Assembly: GCA_963735065.1 (NCBI GenBank)
Contig: CAVTJL010000002.1
Location: 1 to 51,791 of the forward strand
Source: CAVTJL01 sp963735065
GTDB lineage: Bacteria; Pseudomonadota; Alphaproteobacteria; Geminicoccales; Geminicoccaceae
Direction: 5' to 3'
DNA: 51,791 nucleotides
Shown here: piece by piece, positions 27,455 through 36,134 of the stretch
How positions within the stretch are numbered: position 1 is the first letter of the stretch
Layout: every line of letters begins with the position of its first letter
Program-made: the position numbers and the translations under genes
The notes under the pieces: generated by a model
Told to the model about the DNA's origin: nothing
Seen by the model: only the letters and a program-made list of their open reading frames with translations
The model's database searches: none

Positions 27455-27471
27455 GCGTGAGATTCTCACGC
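27455..27471. promoter_or_regulatory. 17-bp perfect palindrome, operator-like
   Basis: GCGTGAGA-T-TCTCACGC has two eight-base arms around one central base. A further TCTCAC half-site occurs at 27433-27438. It lies in AT-rich DNA about 120 bases upstream of the small secreted protein and 70 bases downstream of emrB. It could bind a dimeric regulator. No T-run follows on either strand, so a simple terminator is less likely. Confidence 0.45.
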
Positions 27472-27540
27472 TAGCGTAGGATTTCTCTTCGAGCGGCCGC
27501 GAGGCGGGGATTGTGGGCGGTCTTTGTGCGTCACGAGGCC

Positions 27541-29076
27541 CTAGTCGACGATCGCCGTGTGGTCCGCCGCGGCGTGCCGGGGCGCTCTCTTGAACACGAC
27601 GAGCAGCGGGACCACGGCCAGCACGGCCAGCATCAGGAGCTTGTAGTCGTCGACATAGGCGATGATCTGCGCCTGCTGGGTGATCACGGCGTCGAGGGCG
27701 GCGCGCCCGGCGGCGGTCACGGGGCTCCAGAACTGCTCGACCGACGGGCTCGCCAGGCCCGGATTGACCGCCGTGATGTGCTGCGCGATTTCCGCATGGT
27801 TGATCTGCGTGTTCCGCGTCAGCAGGCTCGAGACGACGGAGATGCCCACGCTCGAGCCGATATTGCGCGAGAGGTTGTAGAAGCCGGCGCCCTCGGTGCG
27901 CTGCTGGGTGGTCAGCGTCGAGAGCGTGGCCGTGCTGAGCGGAACGAAGAGGAAGCCCAGGCCGGCACCCTGAACCACGCCGATGAGGACGATCGCCTCC
28001 TGGGACACGTCCGGCGTCCATCCGGTCATCTCGTAGAAGGACCAGGCCGTGAGCCCGAGGCCGATGGCCAGGATGAGGCGGGTGTCGAGCCTCCCGATCA
28101 GCCGGCCTGCCACCATCATCGCCATCATGGTGCCGAACCCGCGCGGCCCCATCACGAGGCCGGCGGTGACGATCGGGTAGTCCATGAGGTCCTGCAGATA
28201 GGGCGGCTGCAGCGCCAGCGAGGCGTAGTAGGTCACGCCGACGATGGCGATGAAGAGCGTGCCGGCCGCGAAGTTGCGGTCGCGGAACAGGGCCGGCCGC
28301 ACGAAGGGCGCGTCGGCCGTGAAGGTGTGGACGAGAAAGATGTAGAAGGCGGAGGCGGCGATGATCGCCTCGATGATGATCTCGCCCGAGCCGAACCAGT
28401 CGAGCTGCTCGCCGCGGTCGAGCAGCATCTGCAGGGCGCCGATCGTGATGCTGAGCGTCCCGAAGCCCAGCCAGTCGAGCCGGGCATTGTTGTTCTTGGC
28501 CGTCTCGGGCAGGAAGGTGGTGATGCCGAGAAAGGCGAGGCAGCCGATCGGCAGGTTGATGTAGAAGACCCAGCGCCAGCTGTAGCTCTCGGTGAGCCAG
28601 CCGCCCAGGATGGGCCCCAGGATCGGGCCCACCATCACCGCCACCCCGAAAAGCGCCATCGCCGAGCCGTGCTTCTCCTTCGGATAGATGTCGAACAGCA
28701 CGGCCTGCGAGAGGGGCACCAGCGCCGCGCCGAACATGCCCTGCAGGACGCGGAACAGCACGATCTCGGTCAGGCTCTGCGCCATGCCGCACAGCATCGA
28801 GGCGAGGGTGAAGCCCGCGACCGAGGCGAGGAAGAGGCGCTTGCGCCCGAACCGCCCGGCGAGGAAGCCGGTGGGCGGCGTCATGATGGCCGCGGCCGTG
28901 ATGTAGGAGGTCAGGACCCAGTTGATCTGGTCCTGGCTCGCCGAGACGCTGCCGCGGATATAGGGCAGGGCCACGTTGGCGATGGTGGTGTCCAGCGCCT
29001 GCATGATGGTGGCGAGGATCACGCAGACGGTGATCGCCAGGCGAAGGCCGTCGCCGCCGGCCCGATCGGCGGCCAT
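27541..29076 (-). CDS. emrB: EmrB-type DHA2 family multidrug/H+ antiporter
   Basis: This 511-residue major facilitator with 14 predicted helices has the DHA2 motifs LDTTIANVALPYI, FLAGRFGRKRLF (loop 2-3) and GPILGPILGGWLTE (helix 5, antiporter motif C). It pumps drugs or toxic compounds out in exchange for protons and works with the adjacent adaptor EmrA. Its ATG overlaps the emrA stop (TGATG at 29074-29078), so translation is coupled. Confidence 0.93.
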   Translation of the reverse strand: MAADRAGGDGLRLAITVCVILATIMQALDTTIANVALPYIRGSVSASQDQINWVLTSYITAAAIMTPPTGFLAGRFGRKRLFLASVAGFTLASMLCGMAQSLTEIVLFRVLQGMFGAALVPLSQAVLFDIYPKEKHGSAMALFGVAVMVGPILGPILGGWLTESYSWRWVFYINLPIGCLAFLGITTFLPETAKNNNARLDWLGFGTLSITIGALQMLLDRGEQLDWFGSGEIIIEAIIAASAFYIFLVHTFTADAPFVRPALFRDRNFAAGTLFIAIVGVTYYASLALQPPYLQDLMDYPIVTAGLVMGPRGFGTMMAMMVAGRLIGRLDTRLILAIGLGLTAWSFYEMTGWTPDVSQEAIVLIGVVQGAGLGFLFVPLSTATLSTLTTQQRTEGAGFYNLSRNIGSSVGISVVSSLLTRNTQINHAEIAQHITAVNPGLASPSVEQFWSPVTAAGRAALDAVITQQAQIIAYVDDYKLLMLAVLAVVPLLVVFKRAPRHAAADHTAIVD

Positions 29077-30296
29077 CAGGCTCCCTTGTGACCCGTGCCG
29101 AGGAGCGCCGCCAGGAAGTGCGGCAGGCCGCGCTCATGGCCGGTGTCGACGCTGACCTCGACGCTCATCCCGGCGCGAAGCGGCGGCAGGCCCTTGCCGC
29201 TCGTGTCGAGCCGCACGCGCATCGGGATCCGCTGCACCACCTTCACCCAGTTGCCGCTCGTGTTCTCGGCCGGCAGCAGGGAGAACTCCTGCGCCGCGGC
29301 CGGGCTGATGCTCTCGACCGTGCCCTGCCACACATAGTCCGGATAGGTGTCGACCGTCACCGTCACGGGCTGCCCCGGCCGCACATAGGTGAGCTGCGTC
29401 TCCTTCGGGTTCGCGTCGACCCAGACATGGTCCGTGGCGACGAGATAGAAGGCGGTGGTGGAGGCCGGCAGCGACTTGCCCACCGCCAGCGAGGGGACGT
29501 CCGTCACGACGCCGGCGAAGGGCGCCTTCACGATCGTGTGGTCGAGCTCGCGCGCGGCCTCGTCGCGCTCTGCCATCGCCTCGAGGTAGCGCGGATTCTC
29601 CTCGACCGGCCCATCCGGCGTGTCGTTGAGATTGGCCGCGATGGCGGCCAGCTGCTGGGTGAGGGACACCAGCTTTTGCTGCGCGTTCTGCAGGTCGCGG
29701 TGCGCCGTGTCGTAGGTGGACCTCGAGGTGACGCGCGTGCTCAACAGCTTCTGCTGCCGGTCGAACTGCATCTGGTAGTAGTCGATGTCGTCCTCTGCCT
29801 GCTTGATCTGCGCCTTCATGTCCCGGTAGTTGGCCTTGAGCGCGTTCAGGTCCTCCCGGACCATGCCGACCTGGGCCTGCGCCTTGTCGAGCGCGTAGCG
29901 GAAGGGCCGGTCGTCGAGCCGAAACAGCACCTGGCCGGCCGCGACGCTTTCGTTCTCCTGGACGTCGATCTCCTTGACGATGCCCGAGACGTCGGTCGAG
30001 ACGCCGACCTTGTCGGCGTCGACATAGGCGTTGTAGGTCGACACCTCCCGGCCGCCGGTGACGTACCAATAGCCGCCGATGACGAGCGCTATCGGCAGCA
30101 GCATGAACAGTGCCAAGCGCACGATCTGGCGGCGCGACAGCCGGCGGCGGCGCGGGCGCGGGGATGGCGCCGGCCTGGGCGGCGCGAAGCCGGTCCCGGT
30201 CGGAGCGCCCGGCCGGTCTCGCATGACGTCCGATCCTGACGACGCTTCCTCGGCGGGGTCCGGGCGCGCCGGGATCGTCTCCTGGTCGAGGGCCAA
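29076..30296 (-). CDS. emrA: EmrA-type HlyD family membrane-fusion protein
   Basis: This 406-residue adaptor has a Pro/Arg-rich cytoplasmic start, one membrane helix (IVRLALFMLLPIALVIGGYWYV), a lipoyl domain (VSTDVSGIVKEIDVQENESVAAGQVLF), an alpha-hairpin coiled coil (about 135-245) and a beta-barrel domain (TYVRPGQPVTVTVDTYPDYVW). The start is taken as TTG 30296 because a perfect AAGGAGG lies seven bases upstream. It pairs with EmrB and probably an outer-membrane channel elsewhere. It diverges from a LysR gene that likely controls it. Confidence 0.92.
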   Translation of the reverse strand: MALDQETIPARPDPAEEASSGSDVMRDRPGAPTGTGFAPPRPAPSPRPRRRRLSRRQIVRLALFMLLPIALVIGGYWYVTGGREVSTYNAYVDADKVGVSTDVSGIVKEIDVQENESVAAGQVLFRLDDRPFRYALDKAQAQVGMVREDLNALKANYRDMKAQIKQAEDDIDYYQMQFDRQQKLLSTRVTSRSTYDTAHRDLQNAQQKLVSLTQQLAAIAANLNDTPDGPVEENPRYLEAMAERDEAARELDHTIVKAPFAGVVTDVPSLAVGKSLPASTTAFYLVATDHVWVDANPKETQLTYVRPGQPVTVTVDTYPDYVWQGTVESISPAAAQEFSLLPAENTSGNWVKVVQRIPMRVRLDTSGKGLPPLRAGMSVEVSVDTGHERGLPHFLAALLGTGHKGA

Positions 30297-30348
30297 GAAG
30301 GCCTCCTTGCATGCCTGAAGCTGCGGGGCGGGAAGCTATTGGTGGCGG

Positions 30349-30378
30349 ATGAAGTTGAAAATCCTATATCTCCTTCAT
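30349..30378. promoter_or_regulatory. Inverted repeat in the emrA-lysR divergent promoter
   Basis: ATGAAG (30349-30354) and CTTCAT (30373-30378) are inverted arms separated by 18 bases of AT-rich sequence in the 105-base gap between the divergent emrA and LysR genes. This is the expected place for a LysR binding site, though the arms are shorter and wider apart than the T-N11-A core. Confidence 0.35.
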
Positions 30379-30401
30379 TCACTGCTGAGGGAAGCTCACG
30401 A

Positions 30402-31355
30402 ATGCGCCGTGGCGATCTCGCCGATCTCGCCGGCTTCGTCGCCGTGGCCGAGCAGCTCAGCTTCAAGGCCGCGGCCTCGCGGCTGGGCGTGACGCCCTCG
30501 GCGCTCAGCCACACGATGCGCAACCTGGAGGAGCGGCTGGGCGTGCGGCTCCTCAATCGCACGACGCGCAACGTCTCCCTGACCGACGCGGGCTATCGCC
30601 TGCTCGAGCGCCTGCGGCCGGCGATCGACCAGATCACGGGTGCCTTGGAGGATGCGCACCGGGGCCGGGATCGGCCTTACGGTCGGCTGCGGATCTGCGC
30701 GACCCACACGGCCGCCACCGCCGTCATCGCGCCGATCTGGGTCCGCTTCCTTGCGACCTATCCCGAGGTCCACCTCGAGCTCGCCGTGGAGGACGGCCCG
30801 GTCGACATCGTGGCGCGCGGCTTCGATGCCGGGATCGCCAGCCGGGACCGGGCGGCGGCCGACATGATCGTCGCCCGCGTGATGGGCCCGATGCAGGTGG
30901 CGGTGGTAGCAGCCCCGTCCTACCTGGCCCAGCGGCGCGCCCCGCGCACGCCCGACGACCTGGTCCATCACTGCTGCATCCAGTACCGCCGCGGCATGGA
31001 CGGCGACGTGTTCGAATGGCCCTTCGAGCGGGGCGGCAGGGCGCGGCGGATCGCCGTCAACGGCCGCATGACCGTCACCGAGCCGGATCTGGCCGTGCGC
31101 GCCGCCGTCGACGGCCTCGGGCTCGTCTACACCATCGCCGCCCGTGCGGAGGTCTTCCTGCGCTCGGGTCAGCTCGTCCGCGTGCTGGAGGACTGGTCGC
31201 CCGTCTTCGAGGGCCTTTTTCTCCATTATCCCAGCCGCCGCCAGGTGCCGGCCGCATTGCGCGCGCTCATCGACATGATCCGCGAGCCGCGCGGCCCGGC
31301 ACCCGCCACCAGCTCCGTCGAGAACCCCTTCGTCGACGGGACCCACGCCGACTGA
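30402..31355 (+). CDS. LysR-family transcriptional regulator
   Basis: This 317-residue regulator has an N-terminal winged helix (DLADLAGFVAVAEQLSFKAAASRLGVTPSALSHTMRNLEERLGVRLLNRTTR) and a C-terminal co-inducer domain typical of the DsdC/CrgA-like subgroup (GRLRICATHTAATAVI, GFDAGIASRD, LPxR-free end). ATG 30402 has GAGGGAAG about nine bases upstream. It diverges from emrAB, which is the likely target; the effector is unknown. Confidence 0.92.
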   Translation: MRRGDLADLAGFVAVAEQLSFKAAASRLGVTPSALSHTMRNLEERLGVRLLNRTTRNVSLTDAGYRLLERLRPAIDQITGALEDAHRGRDRPYGRLRICATHTAATAVIAPIWVRFLATYPEVHLELAVEDGPVDIVARGFDAGIASRDRAAADMIVARVMGPMQVAVVAAPSYLAQRRAPRTPDDLVHHCCIQYRRGMDGDVFEWPFERGGRARRIAVNGRMTVTEPDLAVRAAVDGLGLVYTIAARAEVFLRSGQLVRVLEDWSPVFEGLFLHYPSRRQVPAALRALIDMIREPRGPAPATSSVENPFVDGTHAD

Positions 31356-31479
31356 GCCGCCTTGCCATCGTCGATGCGATCGCGCCGATAGCACGCCTCC
31401 TGGCGCGCGACGCCGGCTCCGGCTATCCCGGGCACACCCTGTCGCCGGGCGCCGGCGACCCCAGCCTGCGAGATGCTCC

Positions 31480-32013
31480 TTGGCCGAGACTGCTGCCGGC
31501 GACGTCCACCCGATCCTCGAGCCCCTGCCTGCGACGGCGGAGGCGTTCGCACCCTACGGCTTCGTCCTCGAGGCGAGCTCGCCCCGGCCGCTCGAGGTCA
31601 ATCTGGGCACGGCGCACCGTCACGATGTGGCCGTCCTCGCGACCGACAGCCGCCCCGGCAGCCGGCTCGTCACCTCGGTCTTCGCGACCCAGGAGCAGAC
31701 CCTGCCGGTGACGCTCGCCATGCTCGAGCGCCATCCCCACTCCGACCAGGTGATCGCCTCCATGCGCGGCGGCCGCGTCGTGCTGGCCGTGGCGCTGCCC
31801 GACGAGAAGGGCCACCCGCGCCTCGACACGCTCAAGGCCTTTGTCTTTCAGCCCGGCAGCGGGGTGATCTATCGGGCCGGCGTGTGGCACCACCCGATGG
31901 TGGGCCTCGACGCCGATGGCCTCTTCCTCGTTCAGTCCTGGCAGGACGGCTCGGCGGAGGACTGCGTGGAGGTCGAGATGCCGCCGCACCTGCTGGCAGC
32001 AACCCGCTCGTGA
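31480..32013 (+). CDS. Ureidoglycolate lyase family protein (AllA-like)
   Basis: The 177-residue protein matches the ureidoglycolate lyase family, which splits ureidoglycolate into glyoxylate and urea at the end of allantoin breakdown. Visible motifs are EAFAPYGFVLE, ERHPHSDQVI, KAFVFQPGSGVIYRAGVWHHPM and FLVQSW. The frame offers only TTG 31480 as a start near the first homologous residue, so the start is uncertain. No other allantoin gene is nearby; it is followed after 37 bases by a LysE exporter. Confidence 0.85.
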   Translation: MAETAAGDVHPILEPLPATAEAFAPYGFVLEASSPRPLEVNLGTAHRHDVAVLATDSRPGSRLVTSVFATQEQTLPVTLAMLERHPHSDQVIASMRGGRVVLAVALPDEKGHPRLDTLKAFVFQPGSGVIYRAGVWHHPMVGLDADGLFLVQSWQDGSAEDCVEVEMPPHLLAATRS

Positions 32014-32050
32014 TCGATAGACGCAGGCGGATACTCGGGCACCGAACGCA

Positions 32051-32704
32051 ATGGACTATCTTCCGGTTCTTCTGACCATCTCGGCCATGCATTGGCTGAT
32101 GGCGATGCTGCCCGGCCCGAACACGGTCGTGGTGAGCTGGGTCTCGGCCACGTCGTCGCGCGGCCGAGGGTTGCTGGTGGCAGCCGGGGTCGCCGTCGCG
32201 TCGCTCTTGTGGGTCGTCTTGAGCCTCTGGGGCTTCGGGGTCTTCCTCCTCGACATGGGATGGCTCTATCGCGTGATGAGGCTGCTGGGCGCTGCCTATC
32301 TCGTCTATCTCGGCGTGCGCATGCTTTGGGCGGCGCGGCGCATTCCGGCCGCCGACAGGATCGCCAGCCGGCCGCGGCTCGGCGGCCGGCGCCCGTTCGC
32401 GGCGGGCTTTCTCACCACGCTGAGCAACCCCAAATCCGCCGTCTTTTGGACCAGCGCCTTCCTGGTGGCGGTGCCGCCGCATGCGCCGGCCTGGGTCCAT
32501 GCCGGGATCGTCGCCATCGTCGCTGCGCAGTCCATGCTCTGGTACGGCATCGTGGCGCTGCTTTTCTCCTCGGGCCCGGTGAGGCACCGCTATGCGAGGA
32601 TGGTCCGCTGGCTCGATCTCGTGACCGGGACGGTGATGATCGGGCTGGGCCTGCGGATCGCGGAGGAGGTGCGGCGCGAGCTGGCGATCAGGGCCGTCAG
32701 CTGA
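32051..32704 (+). CDS. LysE/RhtB family amino-acid exporter
   Basis: This 217-residue membrane protein has about six helices, with the family start MLPGPNTVVV, the conserved GxxAGVAVAS helix and SNPKSAVFWTSAFL in the middle. Such carriers export amino acids or their analogues. Its stop overlaps the converging DUF2182 gene by eight bases. The substrate cannot be read from sequence. Confidence 0.9.
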   Translation: MDYLPVLLTISAMHWLMAMLPGPNTVVVSWVSATSSRGRGLLVAAGVAVASLLWVVLSLWGFGVFLLDMGWLYRVMRLLGAAYLVYLGVRMLWAARRIPAADRIASRPRLGGRRPFAAGFLTTLSNPKSAVFWTSAFLVAVPPHAPAWVHAGIVAIVAAQSMLWYGIVALLFSSGPVRHRYARMVRWLDLVTGTVMIGLGLRIAEEVRRELAIRAVS

Positions 32705-33488
32705 GCCCGGAAGCCCGCGCCACGAGAAAGACGCCTGCGAGGATCGCGAGAGCGCCGGTGGCGCGCGCGATGCGGTCGCCGGCGGGGGCCAGGCGCTCGG
32801 CCGTGATGGCTGCCGTCACGACGGCCATCGCGCGCAGGTCCATGACGCCCAGTGCCAGAAGAGCGGCGGTGGGGCCGGCGCAGCAGCGGGTGCAGTGGAG
32901 GCCGAGACGCAGGCCGTGCCCCAGGGCCGAGGCGGCGTCCGCCCGCAGGCCATGGGCACAGACGGACGACTCCCGGCAGCAGGCGAGCTGGCGCGCCTTC
33001 CACGCGGTGAGCTGGAGCGCGCCGGCGATGAGGACGACCAGGCCGGCCACGAGAGGCATGGCGCGCGCCACCGCCGGCAGCCGCATCTCGGCCGCCGCCA
33101 GCGCCACCCCCATCGGGAAGGCGGCCATGCCGACCGCCGTCCAAATCAAGAAATAGCCGAGGGCCGCCAGCAGGGTCATGCAAGCGAGACGCACCTCGCC
33201 CACACGTGCCAGCGCCCGGCGGTAGCGCTGCAGCATCGGCACCAGGGCGGGCAGCATCATCGCCGCCATCATCACGGTCCACATGCCGAGGAACGAGGCG
33301 GCGGCCACAGGCCATGACCGCCCGCAGATGGGCATCCAGGTCATCGACATGACCCAGCCGCCGGGCATGGGCATGCCACCCATGCCCGCCATGGAGTGGC
33401 ACCAGGCGACGGTCGCCGCGGCGCTGCCGGCGAAGAGCAGCGCCGCGGCGGCGAGGAGGGTCCGGTCCGAGGCCCGCATCGTGGTCAT
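32697..33488 (-). CDS. DUF2182 integral membrane protein
   Basis: This 263-residue polytopic protein has the DUF2182 hallmark MWTVMMAAMMLPALVPM and a Cys-rich segment (ARQLACCRESSVCAHGL, then LHCTRCCAGPTAALL). The family is described as a predicted metal-binding membrane protein without known activity. The start is ATG 33488, since the longer upstream frame is Arg/Gly filler. It begins 32 bases after the DUF899 stop, so the two are probably co-transcribed. Confidence 0.88.
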   Translation of the reverse strand: MTTMRASDRTLLAAAALLFAGSAAATVAWCHSMAGMGGMPMPGGWVMSMTWMPICGRSWPVAAASFLGMWTVMMAAMMLPALVPMLQRYRRALARVGEVRLACMTLLAALGYFLIWTAVGMAAFPMGVALAAAEMRLPAVARAMPLVAGLVVLIAGALQLTAWKARQLACCRESSVCAHGLRADAASALGHGLRLGLHCTRCCAGPTAALLALGVMDLRAMAVVTAAITAERLAPAGDRIARATGALAILAGVFLVARASGLS

Positions 33489-33520
33489 GTCTGTCGACCC
33501 TCCAGCACCGGCAGCGCCCC

Positions 33521-34285
33521 TCAGGCCTGGGCGTACTCGTCGTTGCGGCGCCACCACACGCCCGCCTCGTTGCGGCCCAAGGGCGCGCGATCGAGCCACT
33601 GATAGGCGCCCCACAGGCCGTCCAGCCCGCGGGCGTAGGTCGAGTAGGTGTGGTAGACGGCGCCGTCCTCCATGACGAAGGCGCTCATGCCGGGCCGGTC
33701 GCGCGTGAAGCTCGGGACGTCCGTGCCGCAGTCAGCGGCGAAGCCCGCGACGGGCGGCGGAGGTGGGCTCGCGTCCATCGCGTGGGCGTTGCGCCGGTAG
33801 TTGTACTCGACCTCGCCTGCGCGCTGCTGGGCCTCGGTGAAGGCGACGTTGAAGTCGAAGCTGAACGCGCCGCCGTGCGAGGAGGCCCAGGGGAAGGACC
33901 AGCCCAGGCGGCGCTTGTAGGCCTGCAGCTTCTCGAGCGGTGCGCGCGAGACCGCCGTCAGCGTGACGTCGTGGTTCGCGAGGTGGACGGTGAAGCCGTC
34001 GAACCCGTCGGCGATCATCGAGCAGGACGGGCAGCCCGCCTTCCAGTCCGGCCCGAACATGAAATGATAGACGAGGAGCTGCGAGCGGCCTTGGAAAAGG
34101 TCGGGCAGCGAGGCGGGACCGTCGTCCGTCTCGAACCGATAATCCTTCTCGACCCGCACCCAGGGCAGCTCCTGGCGTCGCCTTGCGAGCTCGTCGCTGC
34201 GCCGCGTGAGGTCCTTCTCGGCCTCGAGCAGCTCGAGGCGTGCCGCCAGCCAGTCCTCGCGCGTTCCCGTCATGTGGCTTGTCAT
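33521..34285 (-). CDS. DUF899 family thioredoxin-like protein
   Basis: This 254-residue cytoplasmic protein has the DUF899 signatures LPWVRVEKDYRFET, LLVYHFMFGPDWKAGCPSCSMIADGFDG (a CxxC-like site in a thioredoxin fold) and DVPSFTRDRPGMSAFV. ATG 34285 is preceded by GGAG nine bases upstream. The biochemical role is unknown. Its promoter region carries copy A of the CTTGTNACTCCC element shared with two neighbouring units. Confidence 0.92.
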   Translation of the reverse strand: MTSHMTGTREDWLAARLELLEAEKDLTRRSDELARRRQELPWVRVEKDYRFETDDGPASLPDLFQGRSQLLVYHFMFGPDWKAGCPSCSMIADGFDGFTVHLANHDVTLTAVSRAPLEKLQAYKRRLGWSFPWASSHGGAFSFDFNVAFTEAQQRAGEVEYNYRRNAHAMDASPPPPPVAGFAADCGTDVPSFTRDRPGMSAFVMEDGAVYHTYSTYARGLDGLWGAYQWLDRAPLGRNEAGVWWRRNDEYAQA

Positions 34286-34341
34286 CGCTCTCGTCTCCTG
34301 CCTTCCGGTCGAGGACGACCGGGCGGTTGTTGGTGACGCGA

Positions 34342-34392
34342 TAGACTTGGTGCCGGGGGGCGGTCCGGTGGGAGTTACAAGTGTGGCGGGAT
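34342..34392 (-). promoter_or_regulatory. Shared regulatory element, copy A (upstream of DUF899 gene)
   Basis: On the gene strand the element begins CTTGTAACTCCC (from 34381) and ends CCAAGTCTA (34342). It matches copy B at 36081-36130 over about 50 bases, including the flanking ATCCCGCCA-type stretch. It lies 57-107 bases upstream of the DUF899 start, between two same-strand genes. Confidence 0.7.
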
Positions 34393-34410
34393 TCTTGTCG
34401 CGGGCGCTAC

Positions 34411-35469
34411 TCAGGCATCGGGCAAGGTGAAGACGGGGCAGGGCGCAGCGATGCCGCGCAGCGCATGCTGCCCCAGCGGCGTCAGCGGCTCCTTGACCTC
34501 GGCGGCGAGCGCGCCCGAGATCAGCACCTGACGGCCGAGCGGACGGCACAGGCCCTCGAGGCGGCTGACGAGATTGACGGCGGGCCCGATGGCGGTGAAG
34601 TCCAGCCGGTCGGCCGCGCCGACATTGCCCCACAGAATGGCGCCCAGATGCAGAGCCACGCCGAAGGGCAGGGGCGGCAGCCCCTGCACCTTCCGGGCAG
34701 CGTCGAGATGGGCCATGCCGGCGCGGATGGCGGCGACCGCGCGCAGCGCCGCCTCGCAGGCCTCGCCAGGGGCACCGCTCACCGGAAAGATCGCCAGCAC
34801 GCCGTCGCCGATGAGCTTCAGCACCTCGCCCCCGAAGGCATGGACCGCCCCGGCGACGCGGTCGAACCAGGCGTCCAGCGCGGCAATCACCGCCTCGGGC
34901 TCGCTGGTCTCGGACAGGGCGGTGAAGCCGCGCAGATCGGCATAGAGCAGGGCCGCGCGGATCGTCTCGCCGCGTCCGCGACCCAGGGCGCCGGCCTGCA
35001 CCCGGGCCGCGCTGCGCCGGCCGAGATAGGCCTCGAGCAGTGCCCCGAGCGCCGCGTCTGCGGCAAGGGCCGCCAGCGGTGCGGCGGCGAAGCGCGCGAT
35101 CTGGCTCAGCCGGCCTGCCTCGGCGGAATCGAGCGGCCGTGTCGCGGCCCAGCCGAGCCGGGGGCCGTCCGGCGCCTTGCCGATGGTCGCCTCCGTGACC
35201 ACGCCGAGCCCGGCCAGCCAGCCGCGCCCGGCCTCCCCGGGCGGGCCCCCGGCGAAGCCCAGCGCCTCGATCACCGCCCCGGTCTCGGCCCGCCACAGCC
35301 AGGTGCGGCGGGCGACGATCGGATGCGGCACCGCGAGCGTCAGCGCCCCGCCGGCCAAGGGCAGGCCGTCGGCCACGAGACGGCCGCCCAGCTCCGCCAG
35401 GAAGCGGTCGGGGCCGGGCGAGGCGGTAGCCTCGTCCACGAGCCAGGCGAGGGATGCCGGCAGCTCCAT
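34411..35469 (-). CDS. Class III adenylate/guanylate cyclase domain protein
   Basis: This 352-residue soluble protein has an N-terminal region of unknown fold (1-165) and a C-terminal class III cyclase domain. The two metal-binding Asp are visible (LLYADLRGFTALS and KLIGDGVLAIF), and the transition-state Asn and Arg occur in NLVSRLEG. The usual substrate-specifying Asp position is Thr (LDFTAIGPAVNL), as in class IIIb adenylate cyclases. It probably makes cAMP; the N-terminal domain may sense a ligand. It follows the SRPBCC gene by 47 bases on the same strand. Confidence 0.85.
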   Translation of the reverse strand: MELPASLAWLVDEATASPGPDRFLAELGGRLVADGLPLAGGALTLAVPHPIVARRTWLWRAETGAVIEALGFAGGPPGEAGRGWLAGLGVVTEATIGKAPDGPRLGWAATRPLDSAEAGRLSQIARFAAAPLAALAADAALGALLEAYLGRRSAARVQAGALGRGRGETIRAALLYADLRGFTALSETSEPEAVIAALDAWFDRVAGAVHAFGGEVLKLIGDGVLAIFPVSGAPGEACEAALRAVAAIRAGMAHLDAARKVQGLPPLPFGVALHLGAILWGNVGAADRLDFTAIGPAVNLVSRLEGLCRPLGRQVLISGALAAEVKEPLTPLGQHALRGIAAPCPVFTLPDA

Positions 35470-35516
35470 GTGTCAATCATGCGGCCTGACCCCTCGTCTG
35501 TCATTCACGGACGCGC

Positions 35517-35966
35517 TCAGCCCGTGCGCCCATGAAAGGGGTCCGGCCCGGGATCCCTCCCGGCCCCCGCGACGGCCAGCCTGCCCAGATAGTGGGCCCA
35601 GCCTTCCGCATGGCCGGCGCATTGCTCGGCAGTGGGCAGGCCGCTGTGGGTGAGGCGCACCAGCGTGCCATCCGGCTGCTCGATCAGGTCGATCTCGACC
35701 AGGCTCGAGCCCGGCGGCACCGCCTCGCTGCCGTCCCAGCCGAAGCTGTAGGCCAGGCGATGCACCGGCACGACCTCGCGGAAGGAGCCGCGGGCGAAGC
35801 GGGCGCCGGTGACGTTGACGAGATAGAGCCCGCCCGGCTCCGGCTCGATCTGCGCCTCGGTCCCCATCCAGCGCAGGATCTTCTCCGGATCGGTCAACAG
35901 AGCAAAAACCGCGGCAGGCGGTGCCGGGACGTGCGTCTCGCGGCGGACGACGAGGGCCTCTTCCAT
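35517..35966 (-). CDS. SRPBCC (AHSA1-type) domain protein
   Basis: This 149-residue START-like protein has ETHVPAPPAAVFALLTDPEKILRWMG at the front and HSGLPTAEQCAGHAEGWAHYLGRL at the end, both typical of the AHSA1 subgroup. Such proteins bind hydrophobic ligands; no enzyme activity is evident. The start is ATG 35966, with GAGGAGAAGG just upstream, rather than an earlier Arg-rich extension. Copy B of the shared element lies 115-164 bases upstream. Confidence 0.9.
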   Translation of the reverse strand: MEEALVVRRETHVPAPPAAVFALLTDPEKILRWMGTEAQIEPEPGGLYLVNVTGARFARGSFREVVPVHRLAYSFGWDGSEAVPPGSSLVEIDLIEQPDGTLVRLTHSGLPTAEQCAGHAEGWAHYLGRLAVAGAGRDPGPDPFHGRTG

Positions 35967-36080
35967 CGGCCTTCTCCTCGGTTGCAGGTGTCGGATCAAT
36001 CGCGGCCGGAACTTGCCGCTCGGCATCTCCTTGTCGTTTGCACACCTGGCGATACGACATCGTGCCTCGTGATCGTGCGC

Positions 36081-36130
36081 TAGACTTGGGGCCGGGCACC
36101 GAGCGGCGGGAGTGACAAGTATGGCGGGAT
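36081..36130 (-). promoter_or_regulatory. Shared regulatory element, copy B (SRPBCC / regulator divergent promoter)
   Basis: Read towards the SRPBCC gene it begins CTTGTCACTCCC (from 36119) and ends CCAAGTCTA (36081). It sits in the only divergent promoter of the block, five bases before the GTG of the TPR/winged-helix regulator on the other strand, so that gene could control its own expression from here. Confidence 0.7.
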
Positions 36131-36134
36131 ACCG

